NCBI GenBank assembly: GCA_002284615.2
Contig: MU069726.1
Location: 322,647 to 343,257 of the forward strand
DNA: 20,611 nucleotides
Direction: 5' to 3'
Origin: Dunaliella salina
Lineage: Eukaryota; Chlorophyta; Chlorophyceae; Chlamydomonadales; Dunaliellaceae
The notes below the pieces were generated by a model. That model made no database searches and had not been told where the DNA came from. It saw nothing but the letters and a program-made list of their open reading frames with translations. Position numbers and translations under genes: made by a program. Of the stretch, positions 1-8,446 are shown piece after piece (within the stretch, counting starts at the first letter, position 1; each line of letters starts with the position of its first letter).

Positions 1-439
1 ATACTTTTGGATTCTGGCTGGCAGTAACATTAAGCTGCTTTTGCATTTTGCATCGCCGCTGGCATATTATGCTTCTCATGCATTCTGCATGCCTGTTGTG
101 AGTCCACACCTTACAAGGATGGCCCTAAATCCCAAATATTATAATCTGCTGAGAAGCTGGTGGCTGAAGCTTTCATGTAAGACAAAATCTTGCAATTCAA
201 TTCTTCAAACCTCAGTGAGGCAGGAGTTAGTGTGTGGTGTGGCTGTGGACTTGCTCGCTCTGTTGCCTGAAGAGAAAGGCCAGTTGTGGGGGCATGGACA
301 TATGCAAGTAAGATTTATAAGTTTGTCCGAACAAAGAATGTCAATACTTGCTTTGCTGAAGGGCATGGACATTTCTTTGACATCAATAAAGCCCAGGGGG
401 GTGTCACGGGTGTGTGGGAACTTCAACTGCCAAAGATTT
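1..439. other. Intergenic, nothing recognised
   Basis: Mixed-composition sequence. The longest open frame (41-478, plus) has no recognisable domain, no compositional bias typical of coding sequence and several overlapping shadow frames. I see no RNA gene, repeat or splice pattern that I can support. Confidence 0.5.
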
Positions 440-1075
440 CAGAAAATTTCGGAATTTCGACCCCATAATTTAAATTAAAATTCTTTTTATAATACAAATA
501 ACTTTCTACAATTGGAATTCCAAAAAAATGCCCTGGAGGAAGTCAGGGCGGTTGAGTCGGTTAGACAAGCAGGTGACCAGAATGGGCTAGAAAAACTATA
601 GAAAATTTTCAAACACAGTCCAAAAAATATTTAATTATCAATAAAGTCGGACATCAAAAGGAGGACGCCCAAGTGCGTCTAGAAAATTCATTTTAGCTTT
701 TTGAATGCCTAAATCAACACATGCCAGAGAGGCGCTCACCTACGCATTCTGCTGGTTTTGAAAATTTTTATTTGTTCTTATTCATTATTTTAAATGCTAT
801 CCGCAAGCCAGAAGTTCAGAAACGTATCCGGGGGAGTTTGCCACAGATTAACAAAAGTAATTCCTCCAAGTGCAAGAAAGCCGACGGATTCTGCTCGATT
901 ACTTCCTGGAAATTTAATAAATATATTTATAATTATTTAAAAGTGCAGTTAAAGGCCGTCAACGGCTCAGGGGAATTTACGGCCATGTCTGGCACACCCT
1001 GGCCCAGCCAGCCTTCCGATTGGCCCCGTTTCTTTTTTGATGACGTTTTTGATGTTTTTAAATAATTAATTTATA
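440..1075. other. AT-rich island, no recognised gene
   Basis: From about 440 the sequence becomes clearly richer in A and T than its surroundings, with runs such as TTTAAATTAAAATTC and AATAAATATATTTATAATTA. It returns to a GC-richer, C-tract-bearing composition after about 1075. A 114-codon frame lies at 721-1065 (plus), and a short open stretch with coding-like acidic and Gln-rich composition lies at about 512-595, but neither resembles a family I know. An insertion of organellar DNA or a different repeat class would explain the composition; neither is shown. Confidence 0.35.
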
Positions 1076-1741
1076 TTACATTGTCTCGATGGGGAAGGTG
1101 GTGTGGCCCCATTTTCGGCGCTAGGAAGGGGAGCCGGACCTCTCCGCCGGGCATCTTCTGGCAAAAAACATACCCATAAAACGTATTTATTAGCTCTATA
1201 TGCTCAGGAGCTCAGAAGGAAGCCAACAGGCGTCACATTTGCAAGTACCCACCACCTTCCCCTCCCTTCCGCACACCATTGCGCACACATGGGGGCACCT
1301 CCCCTCGCAATTTTTGGCAGTGTTGTGCCTTTGTAAACAAAGAACAGGACTGCCAAAAAAAATTTGGGAACGGGGCAGTTAGTGAGGCCCAGAAAAGTTT
1401 CCAGGAAAGAACCCCCCCCCAAATGGCCTGGTGACACCCCCCTGAATAAAGCCATTTTTCCTTATGCAATTGCTGCATGTCTTACCATCGGATAATGAAA
1501 CATACAAATGTGTTTAATCATTTGTTGCTTAAAACAATAATGGTGAGTGCAAGAAAATATCAGTGAGGAAAGGCTCCACTTCTGGCACCTTTTCCCCCTT
1601 TTCCTCCTTTTTTTTTCCCGATGCATTCCTTGAAGCTTGCTCGATTGATTAATGTAAATTCCTCCAATTGGAGTTTTTGAGGCATTTTCTTTTTTAAGCT
1701 TGGCAGATTGCTCAAGCCCTTCCAACTCCTTGGTCGAATGA
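1076..1741. other. Intergenic with poly-C tract
   Basis: No gene recognised. A run of 10 C lies at about 1411-1420, one of several such tracts in the window, and a T-rich/C-rich stretch lies at 1590-1620. Open frames on both strands here overlap one another and look like shadows. Confidence 0.4.
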
Positions 1742-1871
1742 TTGCATACATACCTTCACTCTTATCCTCCATTTTCCATGCATTTCACCAGGCTGAATAA
1801 TCTCAAACCCTTTTTCAAAAAGCATTTTGAGGTTGAAGTTCTGAAGCCCTTTCCCTCTCTCCCTTTTCCAG

Positions 1872-2020
1872 GCATTGCACCGAGCTTGATGACTGATTCA
1901 AGCCTTCTCCAACTTCCTGAAATGATGGCACTTAGCTTGCAAGGGCTTATGTCTGCTGGAAGACTTGCTGAAAGAATATTCTCGAGGCCCAGAATGCCTT
2001 GGGCCCTTTGTGTGCTGTAA
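1872..2020 (+). CDS. Possible terminal exon, unknown protein
   Basis: A pyrimidine-rich stretch (CCCTTTCCCTCTCTCCCTTT) ends in CAG at 1869-1871, a good splice-acceptor context. The frame open across this point reads through about 49 codons, with a Leu/Met/Ser-rich composition including the segment LPEMMALSLQGLMSAGRLAE, and stops at TAA 2018-2020. The frame also extends upstream to an ATG at 1742, but that part is Phe/Pro-rich and matches the pyrimidine tract of an intron. I do not recognise the product and can see no partner exon upstream. A chance open frame is quite possible. Confidence 0.2.
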
Positions 2021-2093
2021 CATCACCTATTGTCCTTTTGTTCTGAGAGAGCTTTCTGTTGTGGGGCATGCTGGGTGACTGCTGCTCCCTTTC

Positions 2094-2373
2094 AGGGTCA
2101 GTGCAGGGTCACTGTGGGGTCACTGCAGAGGCACGTGCAGAATCGCTGTAGGGTCTATCTAGGGTTTAACCCTGCAAAGTCACTGTAGGGTTACTGCAAA
2201 GTCACTGTCGGGTCTCTGTAAGGTCACTGCATGGTCACCGCAGAGTCACTGTAGGGTCATGCCAGTATCATTGTTGGGTCACCGCAAAGTCATTGTAGAG
2301 CTACTGCAAAAGTCACTGTAGGGTCACATCAGTGTCAATGCAGGGTCACTGCAGAGTCAGCGTCATGCAGGGT
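2094..2373. repeat. Degenerate minisatellite, GTCACTGYAGG-type units
   Basis: About 280 bp built of short units close to GGGTCACTGYA, about 10-12 bp each, for example GGGTCACTGTGGGGTCACTG near the left end and GTCACTGTAGGGTCAC repeatedly thereafter. Units vary by substitutions and small indels (GCAAAGTCACTG, GCAGAGTCAC), so the array is old. It is bordered on the right by unrelated sequence beginning at about 2374. Confidence 0.85.
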
Positions 2374-3174
2374 GGGTTTCTACCACCGAGATGGTTCCCA
2401 TGTCTCCATTGCGACCTGGAATTTCATTTCCTGCCTTCCTTGTAAGCCCAAGGATGCCTTGCACCTGGACGCTAGGAGGCTCATGCATTAAATAGAAAAG
2501 TTTGTGTGTTTGGCCCCTGGACTAATTTGACACTTGTTTGACAATCAAGATGGGGGAAAACTCTGGGCTTGAAAAAAGTTTCGGCTGCTCTCTTTTTTTC
2601 CCTGTAAGACCTTATTGGCCTCACTAGCTGGATCTGTAGTATGGAAGTATGGTCAAGTCAAGTTTCCCATCGATTTCCGCCAGAAGGTTAGCAAAGCTGG
2701 AATGTTGAGAAAGTAGTGTAGCCCATTAGTAAACTTTAGGGGAAAAAAAGAGTATTCTCTGAAACTTGGGACCAAATTGTAGGTGAAGGAGGGAGCCTCC
2801 AGCCAGAGCAGCCGACTGAACGCCTGAAAAGAAGGATAGTGAAAACACCCCCCACATTAATTAAGCTGGAGAGAAAACTCGGGGCATGATCTGGAAAAGG
2901 AGCTTATGTTAGTTGGGACGAAGCCTTTTTTGAGGAGCTGTCCATGTAGAAGATCCTTGGTTACAAGGTCTTAAAGCCTTCAGCCATACATTGGCTGCTC
3001 GGTTCTGTCTGGAATTGCAAGTCAAAGTTCTTCTAAGAATAAACTCTAAGTTGAGGAGACGGTTGCAACGTCTGATCAGTGGTTTTCCATTGCTCCAAAA
3101 TGCACAGGCATGTGTGAAGCAGGCACTTGGTCACAAAAGAAACTTAAAGCATGGTCTCTGAGACAGTACCTGCT
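2374..3174. other. Intergenic, nothing recognised
   Basis: No open frame longer than about 60 codons and no recognisable repeat or RNA gene. At 2790-2830 a short stretch (GAGCCTCCAGCC...GCCGACTGAACGCCTG) loosely resembles the dispersed repeat at 4141-4205; I would not rely on it. Confidence 0.4.
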
Positions 3175-3194
3175 CTAAAGGCAAGAATGCAACG

Positions 3195-3345
3195 TTGTGT
3201 AGTCATGGGCAAAACAAACTGAGTATACATGGGCAAAATAAACCGGGTGGTCCTGGGCAGAGTAAGGTGAGGTAAAAACGCTGGGCAGAGTAAGCCAAGT
3301 GGTCCTGGGTAGATTAGGTAAGGTAAGGTTACACACTATATCCGC
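3195..3345. repeat. Degenerate tandem repeat, GGGCARARTAA-type units
   Basis: Several imperfect units share the core (T/C)GGGCA(A/G)A(A/G)TAA followed by GTGGTCCTGGGCAGAGTAAG-like sequence: ATGGGCAAAACAAAC, ATGGGCAAAATAAACC, CTGGGCAGAGTAAGG, CTGGGCAGAGTAAGCC, CTGGGTAGATTAGG. Spacing is irregular at roughly 25-35 bp. A further CTGGGTAGATTAAACC occurs near 3385. It looks like an old minisatellite, and the minus-strand frame across it is a by-product of the repeat. Confidence 0.6.
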
Positions 3346-3422
3346 CTTCAAGGGCAGCTGAGCGGAAAACATACCAACCTAGGCTGGGTAGATTAAACCC
3401 TGTGTTAAAAGGCGGAATATAG

Positions 3423-3457
3423 CAGAGGGCACACACGTCAGACGTGTGTGCCCTCTG
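3423..3457. repeat. 35-bp near-perfect palindrome
   Basis: CAGAGGGCACACACGTC (3423-3439), a single A, then its exact reverse complement GACGTGTGTGCCCTCTG (3441-3457). All 17 positions pair. The outer ends begin with CAGAGGG, resembling the CAGRG start of many hAT transposon termini, but no target duplication is visible around it. Confidence 0.95.
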
Positions 3458-3544
3458 TTGTGTTGTGTCACGTCTAGAGCATGAAGCAGAGACGCACTAG
3501 CCATTTTCCGCACCGCATTCAGCAAGGAAGCTCTGAAGTGCCAC

Positions 3545-3950
3545 CCAAAAGGAAAGAAAAGAAAAACTACATAGGAAGAGAAACTCTTCCTACATCAATT
3601 AAGGAAAAGGAGACACATTGACTCGCAAAGAGCCGTGAGTCCCCTCCACCACGTATGATATGAGTCAAGACAGGCAAATGGGGATTTGGAGGGTTACTAG
3701 GAGCACTTGGCTCTAGAAACTGGCTGCGGAAAGTACTCTTGTTCTCGATAGCACGACGTGTGGAAACATGTTTGTGGGCATATTTAACAGGAGGGCATGG
3801 AGTTGTTGAGCAAGCTTGGTGGCACGCTTGTGGTCCAGACCTAGTATCCAAGGAAGCAACATGCCCAGCTCCATGTAAGTCACGAGAAGAGGCCTAGGGC
3901 ACACTAGGAGTCTCCAGGCCAAAGAACTTTGCGCAGCTTCAAAGCACACC
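3545..3950 (-). mobile_element. 5'-truncated non-LTR retrotransposon 3' end (same family as 13049-14591)
   Basis: Read on the minus strand, this aligns by eye with the end of the larger copy at 13049-14591. LGLDHKRATKLAQQLHA matches RLDHQRATKL plus AQQFHA there. The segment ending in YAHKHVSTRRAIENK and then SNPPNPH also matches, and the 3' untranslated tail TTTTCCTTAATTGATGTAGG...GAGTTTCTCTTCCTATGTAG is shared. The frame is interrupted between the two coding blocks, and the usual stop after NPH has been lost. The pyrimidine tail (TTTTTCTTTTCTTTCC on the minus strand) marks the 3' end at about 3545. Only about 60-100 codons of the C-terminus of the endonuclease region remain, so it is a dead copy. 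Confidence 0.75.
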
Positions 3951-4140
3951 TACAGCCCACCCAGCGACGCATGTTAAGCACCATGGCCCTCTCAGCAACA
4001 CCACATTGAGTCCTGCAAGGACACGTTAGATGTACAGAATGTTCAACTGCACCCACAGTTTGCAATCTTAGGAGGAAATATGCTTCGTTGTTTTCTGGAC
4101 CTGTTCTATCCCTTTCTACTCCATCTTTTCAGTTAGTTCC
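3951..4140. other. Short intergenic stretch
   Basis: Nothing recognised. It lies between the 5'-truncated retrotransposon end and a dispersed repeat. Confidence 0.3.
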
Positions 4141-4205
4141 GTACAAGGTTACAAGGTTGAAAGGAAAAAGAAGGCCTCCAGTCAAACCGACTGACTGCTA
4201 GCCTG
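4141..4205 (+). repeat. Dispersed repeat, copy 1 (inverted partner at 5038-5098)
   Basis: GTACAAGGTTACAAGGTTGA followed by GGAAAAAGAAGGCCTCCAGTC and ACTGACTGCTAGCC. The reverse complement of 5038-5098 carries GTACAAGGTTACAGAGAGGT then GGAAAAAGAAGGCCTCCAGTC. A third, direct relative lies at about 10890-10950 (GGGTTACAGGG, AGGCCTTCAGTCAAAATGAG, GACTGCTAGCC). It is either a small transposon end or a shared untranslated region of a longer repeat; the family is unknown. Confidence 0.7.
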
Positions 4206-5037
4206 TCAATAAAAAAGAGAGAGTTCATGAAGGAAGGGATGAAGCTTCTCATTGTTTTGATTAAGGAAACAAAACATGTCATGTAACTGGGCATGGTGAG
4301 ATGCAGACAAGCACGGAATTATTTGGACTTACCCAGGAGGGTGAAAAAAAGTAGTGGATACTAGGACAAACTTTTGGGCAGGACCCCCCCTTAACCCACC
4401 CACCACCCCCAAAACCCCCCTTCCAGTGCCCCAATCCAGAGAAAAGGGTACCAATCTGCTCCTCTTTAGATTTCCTATCCATCTGCATATTCACCACAAT
4501 GAAACGATGCGTCGCAACAAAATTATGGGGCAAACACTAAGCGGCGGACGCTCATGCACACCTGCCCTTACAGGCACCCACAACTGGCTTGCAAGTCAAC
4601 AATTACCCTCCTAACTTCACCATGCAAGAACACATCGTGCAATGTAACTATCCTGGAAGTTTGGATTGATTTGCTGCATATTTGCTTCCACACCCACTGC
4701 TGCCCACACCCTTGGGCGCGTGGCACTGACTCCCATTCATGCACACAGCCCCCCCCCCTTTTCAATCAATGTTCACAAAAAGGGTGCCAATCAATAGCTC
4801 TTTCTAAGCTCAAGAATCCGATGACATGTCTAAAACCTTGCAGAAGTGGCCCAGAAAAACTCTGGAGGGGGGGTCCCAAAAAGTCCAGATTCCCCTCGAC
4901 CACCCACCCCCACCGACCTTCTCCGATTGGACTCATATATACCAGTCGAAAGCCCTCAATCTGAGGATTCCAAACATATAGTAAAAGGATAAGCTCCCGA
5001 GTGTCAAAAATTAAGCTTCCTACAGGCTCCTGACTTA
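4206..5037. other. Intergenic, C-tract-rich, no gene recognised
   Basis: This stretch is bounded by the inverted repeat pair and contains poly-C/poly-G tracts at about 4384-4390, 4750-4758 and 4866-4873. The open frames (4354-4614 plus, 4554-4964 plus, 4766-5077 minus) are Pro/Cys-rich products of these tracts and do not resemble known proteins. The inverted flanks make it formally possible that 4141-5098 is one element of about 958 bp, but I see no matching target duplication. Confidence 0.35.
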
Positions 5038-5098
5038 CCCTAAAGTACTTGACTGGAGGCCTTCTTTTTCCTGTCAACCTCTCTGTAACCTTGTACTA
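5038..5098 (-). repeat. Dispersed repeat, copy 2 (inverted)
   Basis: Reverse complement of the repeat at 4141-4205. On the plus strand it reads GACTGGAGGCCTTCTTTTTCC, then CTGTAACCTTGTAC. The outer sequence beyond the shared core diverges from copy 1. Confidence 0.7.
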
Positions 5099-5182
5099 CA
5101 AGTTTAGTAAACTTGTAAGGACACGTTCTGCACCATGACCCGCCCCCCCCCTGGCAAAGGCCATCTAGTAGAAGTTGGGACA

Positions 5183-5380
5183 GAGAGGGTTATAGGACAA
5201 GGAAGCATACTGAAGCTGATGGCTATGCGGAAAAAGGAAGAGGTTATGTAAGGGAGGATACAACTTGTTTTTGTTTTGGTTCACGAGAGCTGTGCATCGC
5301 TTACTGCAGGTTGAAGAGGAGCCATCTGGATAGAAAGGGTGGGAAAAAGGGAGGAGAGGACAAGGAAGCATACTAAAGCC
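5183..5380. repeat. Direct repeat pair about 170 bp apart
   Basis: AGGACAAGGAAGCATACTGAAGC near 5194 recurs as AGGACAAGGAAGCATACTAAAGC near 5357. Both are flanked by G/A-rich sequence (GAGAGGGTTAT, GGGAGGAG). The stretch between has a polypurine bias and holds GAGGAGCCATCTGGATAGAA, which resembles the core of the 102-bp minisatellite unit further right. No gene recognised. Confidence 0.55.
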
Positions 5381-5420
5381 GAGGAGAGCAGATCTGAGGT
5401 TGGGCTTTTGGGTGGAGCAC

Positions 5421-5453
5421 ACTGTACATGTACAGTACAGGATGTACATCCTG
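5421..5453. repeat. Two adjoining 16-bp perfect palindromes
   Basis: ACTGTACATGTACAGT (5421-5436) is perfectly self-complementary. It is followed, one base later, by CAGGATGTACATCCTG (5438-5453), also perfectly self-complementary. Both share the centre TGTACA or ATGTACAT. Confidence 0.9.
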
Positions 5454-5529
5454 CACGTCATCCGAGGTATTACGAAGATCACAGTTAGCAGAGTGTCATC
5501 GTCAAGAAACTGTGCATTTTTTATTTTGA

Positions 5530-5750
5530 ACATGCCGAACTTATTTTCAATTGCAACGAGGGCAAGCAATCCTCCAGTTCCCCATTAGTTTTGTCTCTTG
5601 CCCTCTCCTAAGCAAGTTTTGTACATGTCTGGTTTAGGTAGAGGGCCCCCTGGTGAGGCCTCTAACTTTTGTTAGGGGTTCTTCCCTTCATGTTCGCAGC
5701 CTTCGGCTTGCGTAGACTTTCCTGTTCTTTTCTTTTTTCTTTAAATGGAA
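5530..5750 (+). mobile_element. Non-LTR retrotransposon 3' end, related subfamily
   Basis: The frame ending at TAG 5586-5588 finishes in ASNPPVPH, the same C-terminal signature as ASSNPPDPH in the copy at 13049-14591. The nucleotide match CCTCCAG-TCCCCATTAG-TTT-TCTC spans the stop. Upstream, a short stretch (MPNLFSIATRA) can be matched loosely to YAHKLISTRRA with a deletion. The following untranslated region differs from that of the other copies but again ends in a pyrimidine-rich tail (TTCCTGTTCTTTTCTTTTTT at 5719-5740). This suggests a second subfamily with a different 3' untranslated region. The left edge is uncertain. Confidence 0.45.
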
Positions 5751-6067
5751 AAAGACTTGAAGTCTGGGATCGAAATCCCTGCCTAACTCTGATCTGGCAT
5801 CGATCATCCTTCGCATTCTGAAATGAAAACCATGCATCGTTCAAATAAGATCCTGGCAGTTGTCAAAGAATTCGATGGAAAAAAGTGGTCAAATCCGAGA
5901 TCACACGTCCTCACACCTGAGACCCCATATCAGCCAGACTAAATTCTTCGTTTTGGAAACCCCTTTGTGGCTTGCATGGAATCTCACCCACTTCTGCAGT
6001 GCTTCAATTATTCCATGTGCATCTGTTCGGCTCTGCATCCGCATTTGTTCAAGTTGGTTTTTGAAAA
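5751..6067. other. Intergenic, nothing recognised
   Basis: Short overlapping frames only. No repeat, RNA or splice signal I can support. Confidence 0.35.
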
Positions 6068-6155
6068 GATAAGAGAAAAATCTACGTAGGCAGAGAAACC
6101 CTCCCTATACCAATTAAGGAAAAGGGGCCACATTGGTGCGCACACCGTATGACCC
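6068..6155 (-). mobile_element. Retrotransposon 3' tail fragment
   Basis: On the minus strand it reads TTTTCCTTAATTGGTATAGG, GAGGGTTTCTCTGCCTACGTAG, then ATTTTTCTCTTATCTTTTC. This matches the 3' untranslated tails at 14519-14580 (plus) and 3549-3610 (minus). Only the last 85-90 bp are present, so it is a very severely 5'-truncated insertion or a remnant. Confidence 0.7.
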
Positions 6156-6175
6156 CCCCACAACAAACTATCTGA

Positions 6176-6358
6176 CTATCTACCTTGTTTGCCACTTTGC
6201 TTTGTCTGGGGAAAGCTGGTCTTGAGGGCTTGGCAGAAGATCATGCAATGTCAAACTCATCTGCACTGGTTGATGAACATGCATTCAGTGACATGAGACA
6301 CACCATAAAACCCCTCTATCATGTGGAAAACCAGCACTTCACTGAACCAGAACAATAA
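6176..6358 (+). other. Open frame without ATG start, unrecognised
   Basis: Sixty codons are open between TGA 6173-6175 and TAA 6356-6358, with a balanced, coding-like composition that includes GLEGLAEDHAMSNSS and FSDMRHTIKPLYHVENQHF. The internal ATG is late and no splice pair is evident. It could be a decayed coding fragment, perhaps of a transposon, but I recognise no family. Confidence 0.2.
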
Positions 6359-6465
6359 TAAAATTCACATGCAAGTGCGACACATGCTGCAAAGCATGGC
6401 AATTTTTGAAATTCATGAAAAAATCAACAGGAATATCTCAGACCCCTTTCTTGCATGGTCCACAG

Positions 6466-6834
6466 TCACTTGAGTACAACTATGATACACTGCAAAATCC
6501 AATATTTCTTCCTTATTGAGACCTCTCTGAGCCCATCTAATTGGATTGAGCACAACGGCAAAACTCTGGTTATTAATGGCGCTGCTTCAACGTGCATATT
6601 GATCACAGCATCATAGTCAGACTGCCAGAAGGCCTCAACCACTGACCAGACTGCATTCCCCTCACTAACATAGACAGCAGCAAGGCAAATTATGTAGTTC
6701 ATGTAGACTGAAATGCTACCAAGCTGTGCTATCAATGCTACCAGGAGACAAGCAGGCGCCGAATACAATGCGGAGGGAGCTGCTCTCCTCAAAACCTTGC
6801 TCAAACATTTATATTGTGAGAGCAGCACTGTCAT
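6466..6834 (-). other. 122-codon minus-strand open frame, unrecognised
   Basis: An uninterrupted frame from ATG at 6834 down to 6466. The product is hydrophobic in its middle (about residues 28-57, ACLLVALIAQLG then YIICLAAVY) and has no motif I know. A plus-strand frame (6713-7036) overlaps its left half. There is no upstream promoter element or splice context to support it. It is listed because it is among the longest frames in a gene-free stretch; it may well be chance. Confidence 0.15.
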
Positions 6835-7560
6835 GCATTCAGCTCAAGCTCCTGCCAGGAATCTCCTGAGCCGTCCAAAGAGTACTTGTACCGGGTCTGG
6901 CCATTTGTTTCGTAGTAGTCTACCTGCAAGGAGGGGACGAGGCAGAAGACAGGCACGAGCCATGGATCGTATGGATGGCACTACTGCATTGTTAAGCAGC
7001 AAGACTTGTCAAGCATCTTACTCAGCACTTCAGTGAGCTCAGGCCACTGCTCGCTTCAATCTTTGGTTGCTTTAGGCCACTACACAAAGTAGTATTTCTA
7101 CTCCCACTGCCTCCAAGACGCCTGCTGGTCACATCTCACCCGATAGTCACTCTGCTTCCTCCGAGACGCCCACCAGTTACTAAATATGGAGATGCTGCTG
7201 TACACCCTTTCCCTGTGTGCCTAACTGCTTTGCATGCACCGACTCCACTTACTCTATATCAAGCCTGTACTGAAACTGCGTAATCAAGAATTCTGACCAT
7301 CTAACAATTCCGTGATTGGTTCGATTTGGTTCAAATCGTAAAAGGTGCTTTCAGGAAAATGACGGTGGCACATCAATTGGTTCTGCCGTCTCGCTCTGCA
7401 CAGCTACACTTTGCTTGCATGTAGCCATCTCAGTGTTTGCTCATAAGCTTCTGTGCATTATCACCTTTAAAAAAAACTTGAGTGCAAAATGCAAAACAAG
7501 GCCAGGGAGCAAGCAAGGCTTGCCCTGGGGTGGCTTAGCATGCTTGCCCCCAGGAAGTTG
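6835..7560. other. Intergenic, nothing recognised
   Basis: A small repeated phrase (CCTCCAAGACGCC at about 7110 and CCTCCGAGACGCCC at about 7158, period close to 48) is the only structure seen. No gene recognised. Confidence 0.35.
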
Positions 7561-7563
7561 ATA

Positions 7564-7581
7564 CCCCCCCCCCCCCCCCCN
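7564..7581. repeat. Poly-C tract ending in an ambiguous base
   Basis: Seventeen consecutive C, then N at 7581. The ambiguous base probably reflects sequencing difficulty at the homopolymer, so the tract length is uncertain. Confidence 0.9.
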
Positions 7582-7788
7582 TCCAAAACAGGCCTCCAGG
7601 CAGACAAATGTGCCAGCCCAGAAACAGACAAAGAGCAAGAAGAATGACTGGGTTTAGGAGCAGTACGCAGACACGCATGTCAGCTCCAAGCTAGCAGCAG
7701 CATGCTGCGCTAACATTGCAGGAGAGCATTCTCCTAGCTCGGCTAGCCTGCAGACTGTGAGGAGGATGGAGAGGAGCAGGCACAGCCC

Positions 7789-7815
7789 CAGCAGCAGCAG
7801 CAGCAGCAGCAGCAG
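7789..7815. repeat. (CAG)9 microsatellite
   Basis: Nine uninterrupted CAG units. On the minus strand this creates a poly-leucine run (about 10 Leu) in a 66-codon frame at 7654-7854. I regard that frame as a by-product of the repeat, although a Leu-rich signal segment cannot be excluded. Confidence 0.95.
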
Positions 7816-8107
7816 GAGGTTGAGCAAACCATGCACTGCAAGCACATCAGACACTCCACGTGAGGTTATAGGCCTGCATGCAGATTGCAGGACCGTGCCA
7901 ACTATCGAACGGTCTTGCTCCGTTTAAACGGTTCAAAACTTGGAAAAGATGGGTGAAAGCCGTAAAATGGTACCGTCCCGTAACATTGAACAGCGAACCA
8001 TCAAACGCCTGAGTACAAGCTTGTTCTATACACGCTTCTATATTGCTCTTTTGGAGGCACCTGCGGGTCTCTCTTCTTCCCGTTTACTTACAAAATCAGC
8101 AAGGACA

Positions 8108-8320
8108 TGGCCTGCCAACAGCCTGCCAGCAGTTATGTGGCCCGCCAAGAGCGTGTCTTAGCAGTGCTATGGCCTGCCAAGAGCTGGCCAACTGCCTGTC
8201 ACGTAGCCTGCTAACAACCCACTTTCACTAATGGGTGGAGTGTGCATGGCCTGCCAACAGCCCCTCATGGCCGGCTTACACCCAACTTTTACAAATGCAT
8301 GGAGTGTGCATGGCACAAAG
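8108..8320. repeat. Imperfect GGCCTGCCAACAGCC-type repeats
   Basis: Variants of a 15-19 bp phrase recur: TGGCCTGCCAACAGCCTGCC (about 8108), TGGCCCGCCAAGAGC, TGGCCTGCCAAGAGCTGGCC, TAGCCTGCTAACAACC, and TGGCCTGCCAACAGCC (about 8249). A second phrase, ATGGGTGGAGTGTGCATGGC or GCATGGAGTGTGCATGGC, flanks two of them at about 8231 and 8296. It is an old, interspersed minisatellite. Confidence 0.6.
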
Positions 8321-8446
8321 GAGGATTGATTGGATCTTGCCACTGGGAGCAAAACTGGTCCTTTGTGTACACAAAGGGCATCGAAGGCAACGCAATTGAT
8401 GCATTGTGTACTGCATCATTTTGACAACAGATGAAGGTTGACAAAA

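Noticed and set aside
721..1065. 114-codon frame in the AT-rich island
   Set aside because: Start context and content are not recognisable, and no homologous domain or splice signal supports it. Kept only as part of the island description.
2094..2373. CRISPR-like array
   Set aside because: Repeat units are short, degenerate and contiguous, with no unique spacers, and the sequence is eukaryotic in character.
5165..5569. 134-codon minus-strand frame
   Set aside because: It crosses two palindromes, a polypurine repeat pair and the retrotransposon-like stretch in antisense. Its Cys/Ser/Pro-rich composition suggests a shadow frame.
7654..7854. Poly-leucine minus-strand frame that resembles a membrane segment
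   Set aside because: The Leu run is simply (CAG)9 read on the minus strand. No neighbouring coding evidence.
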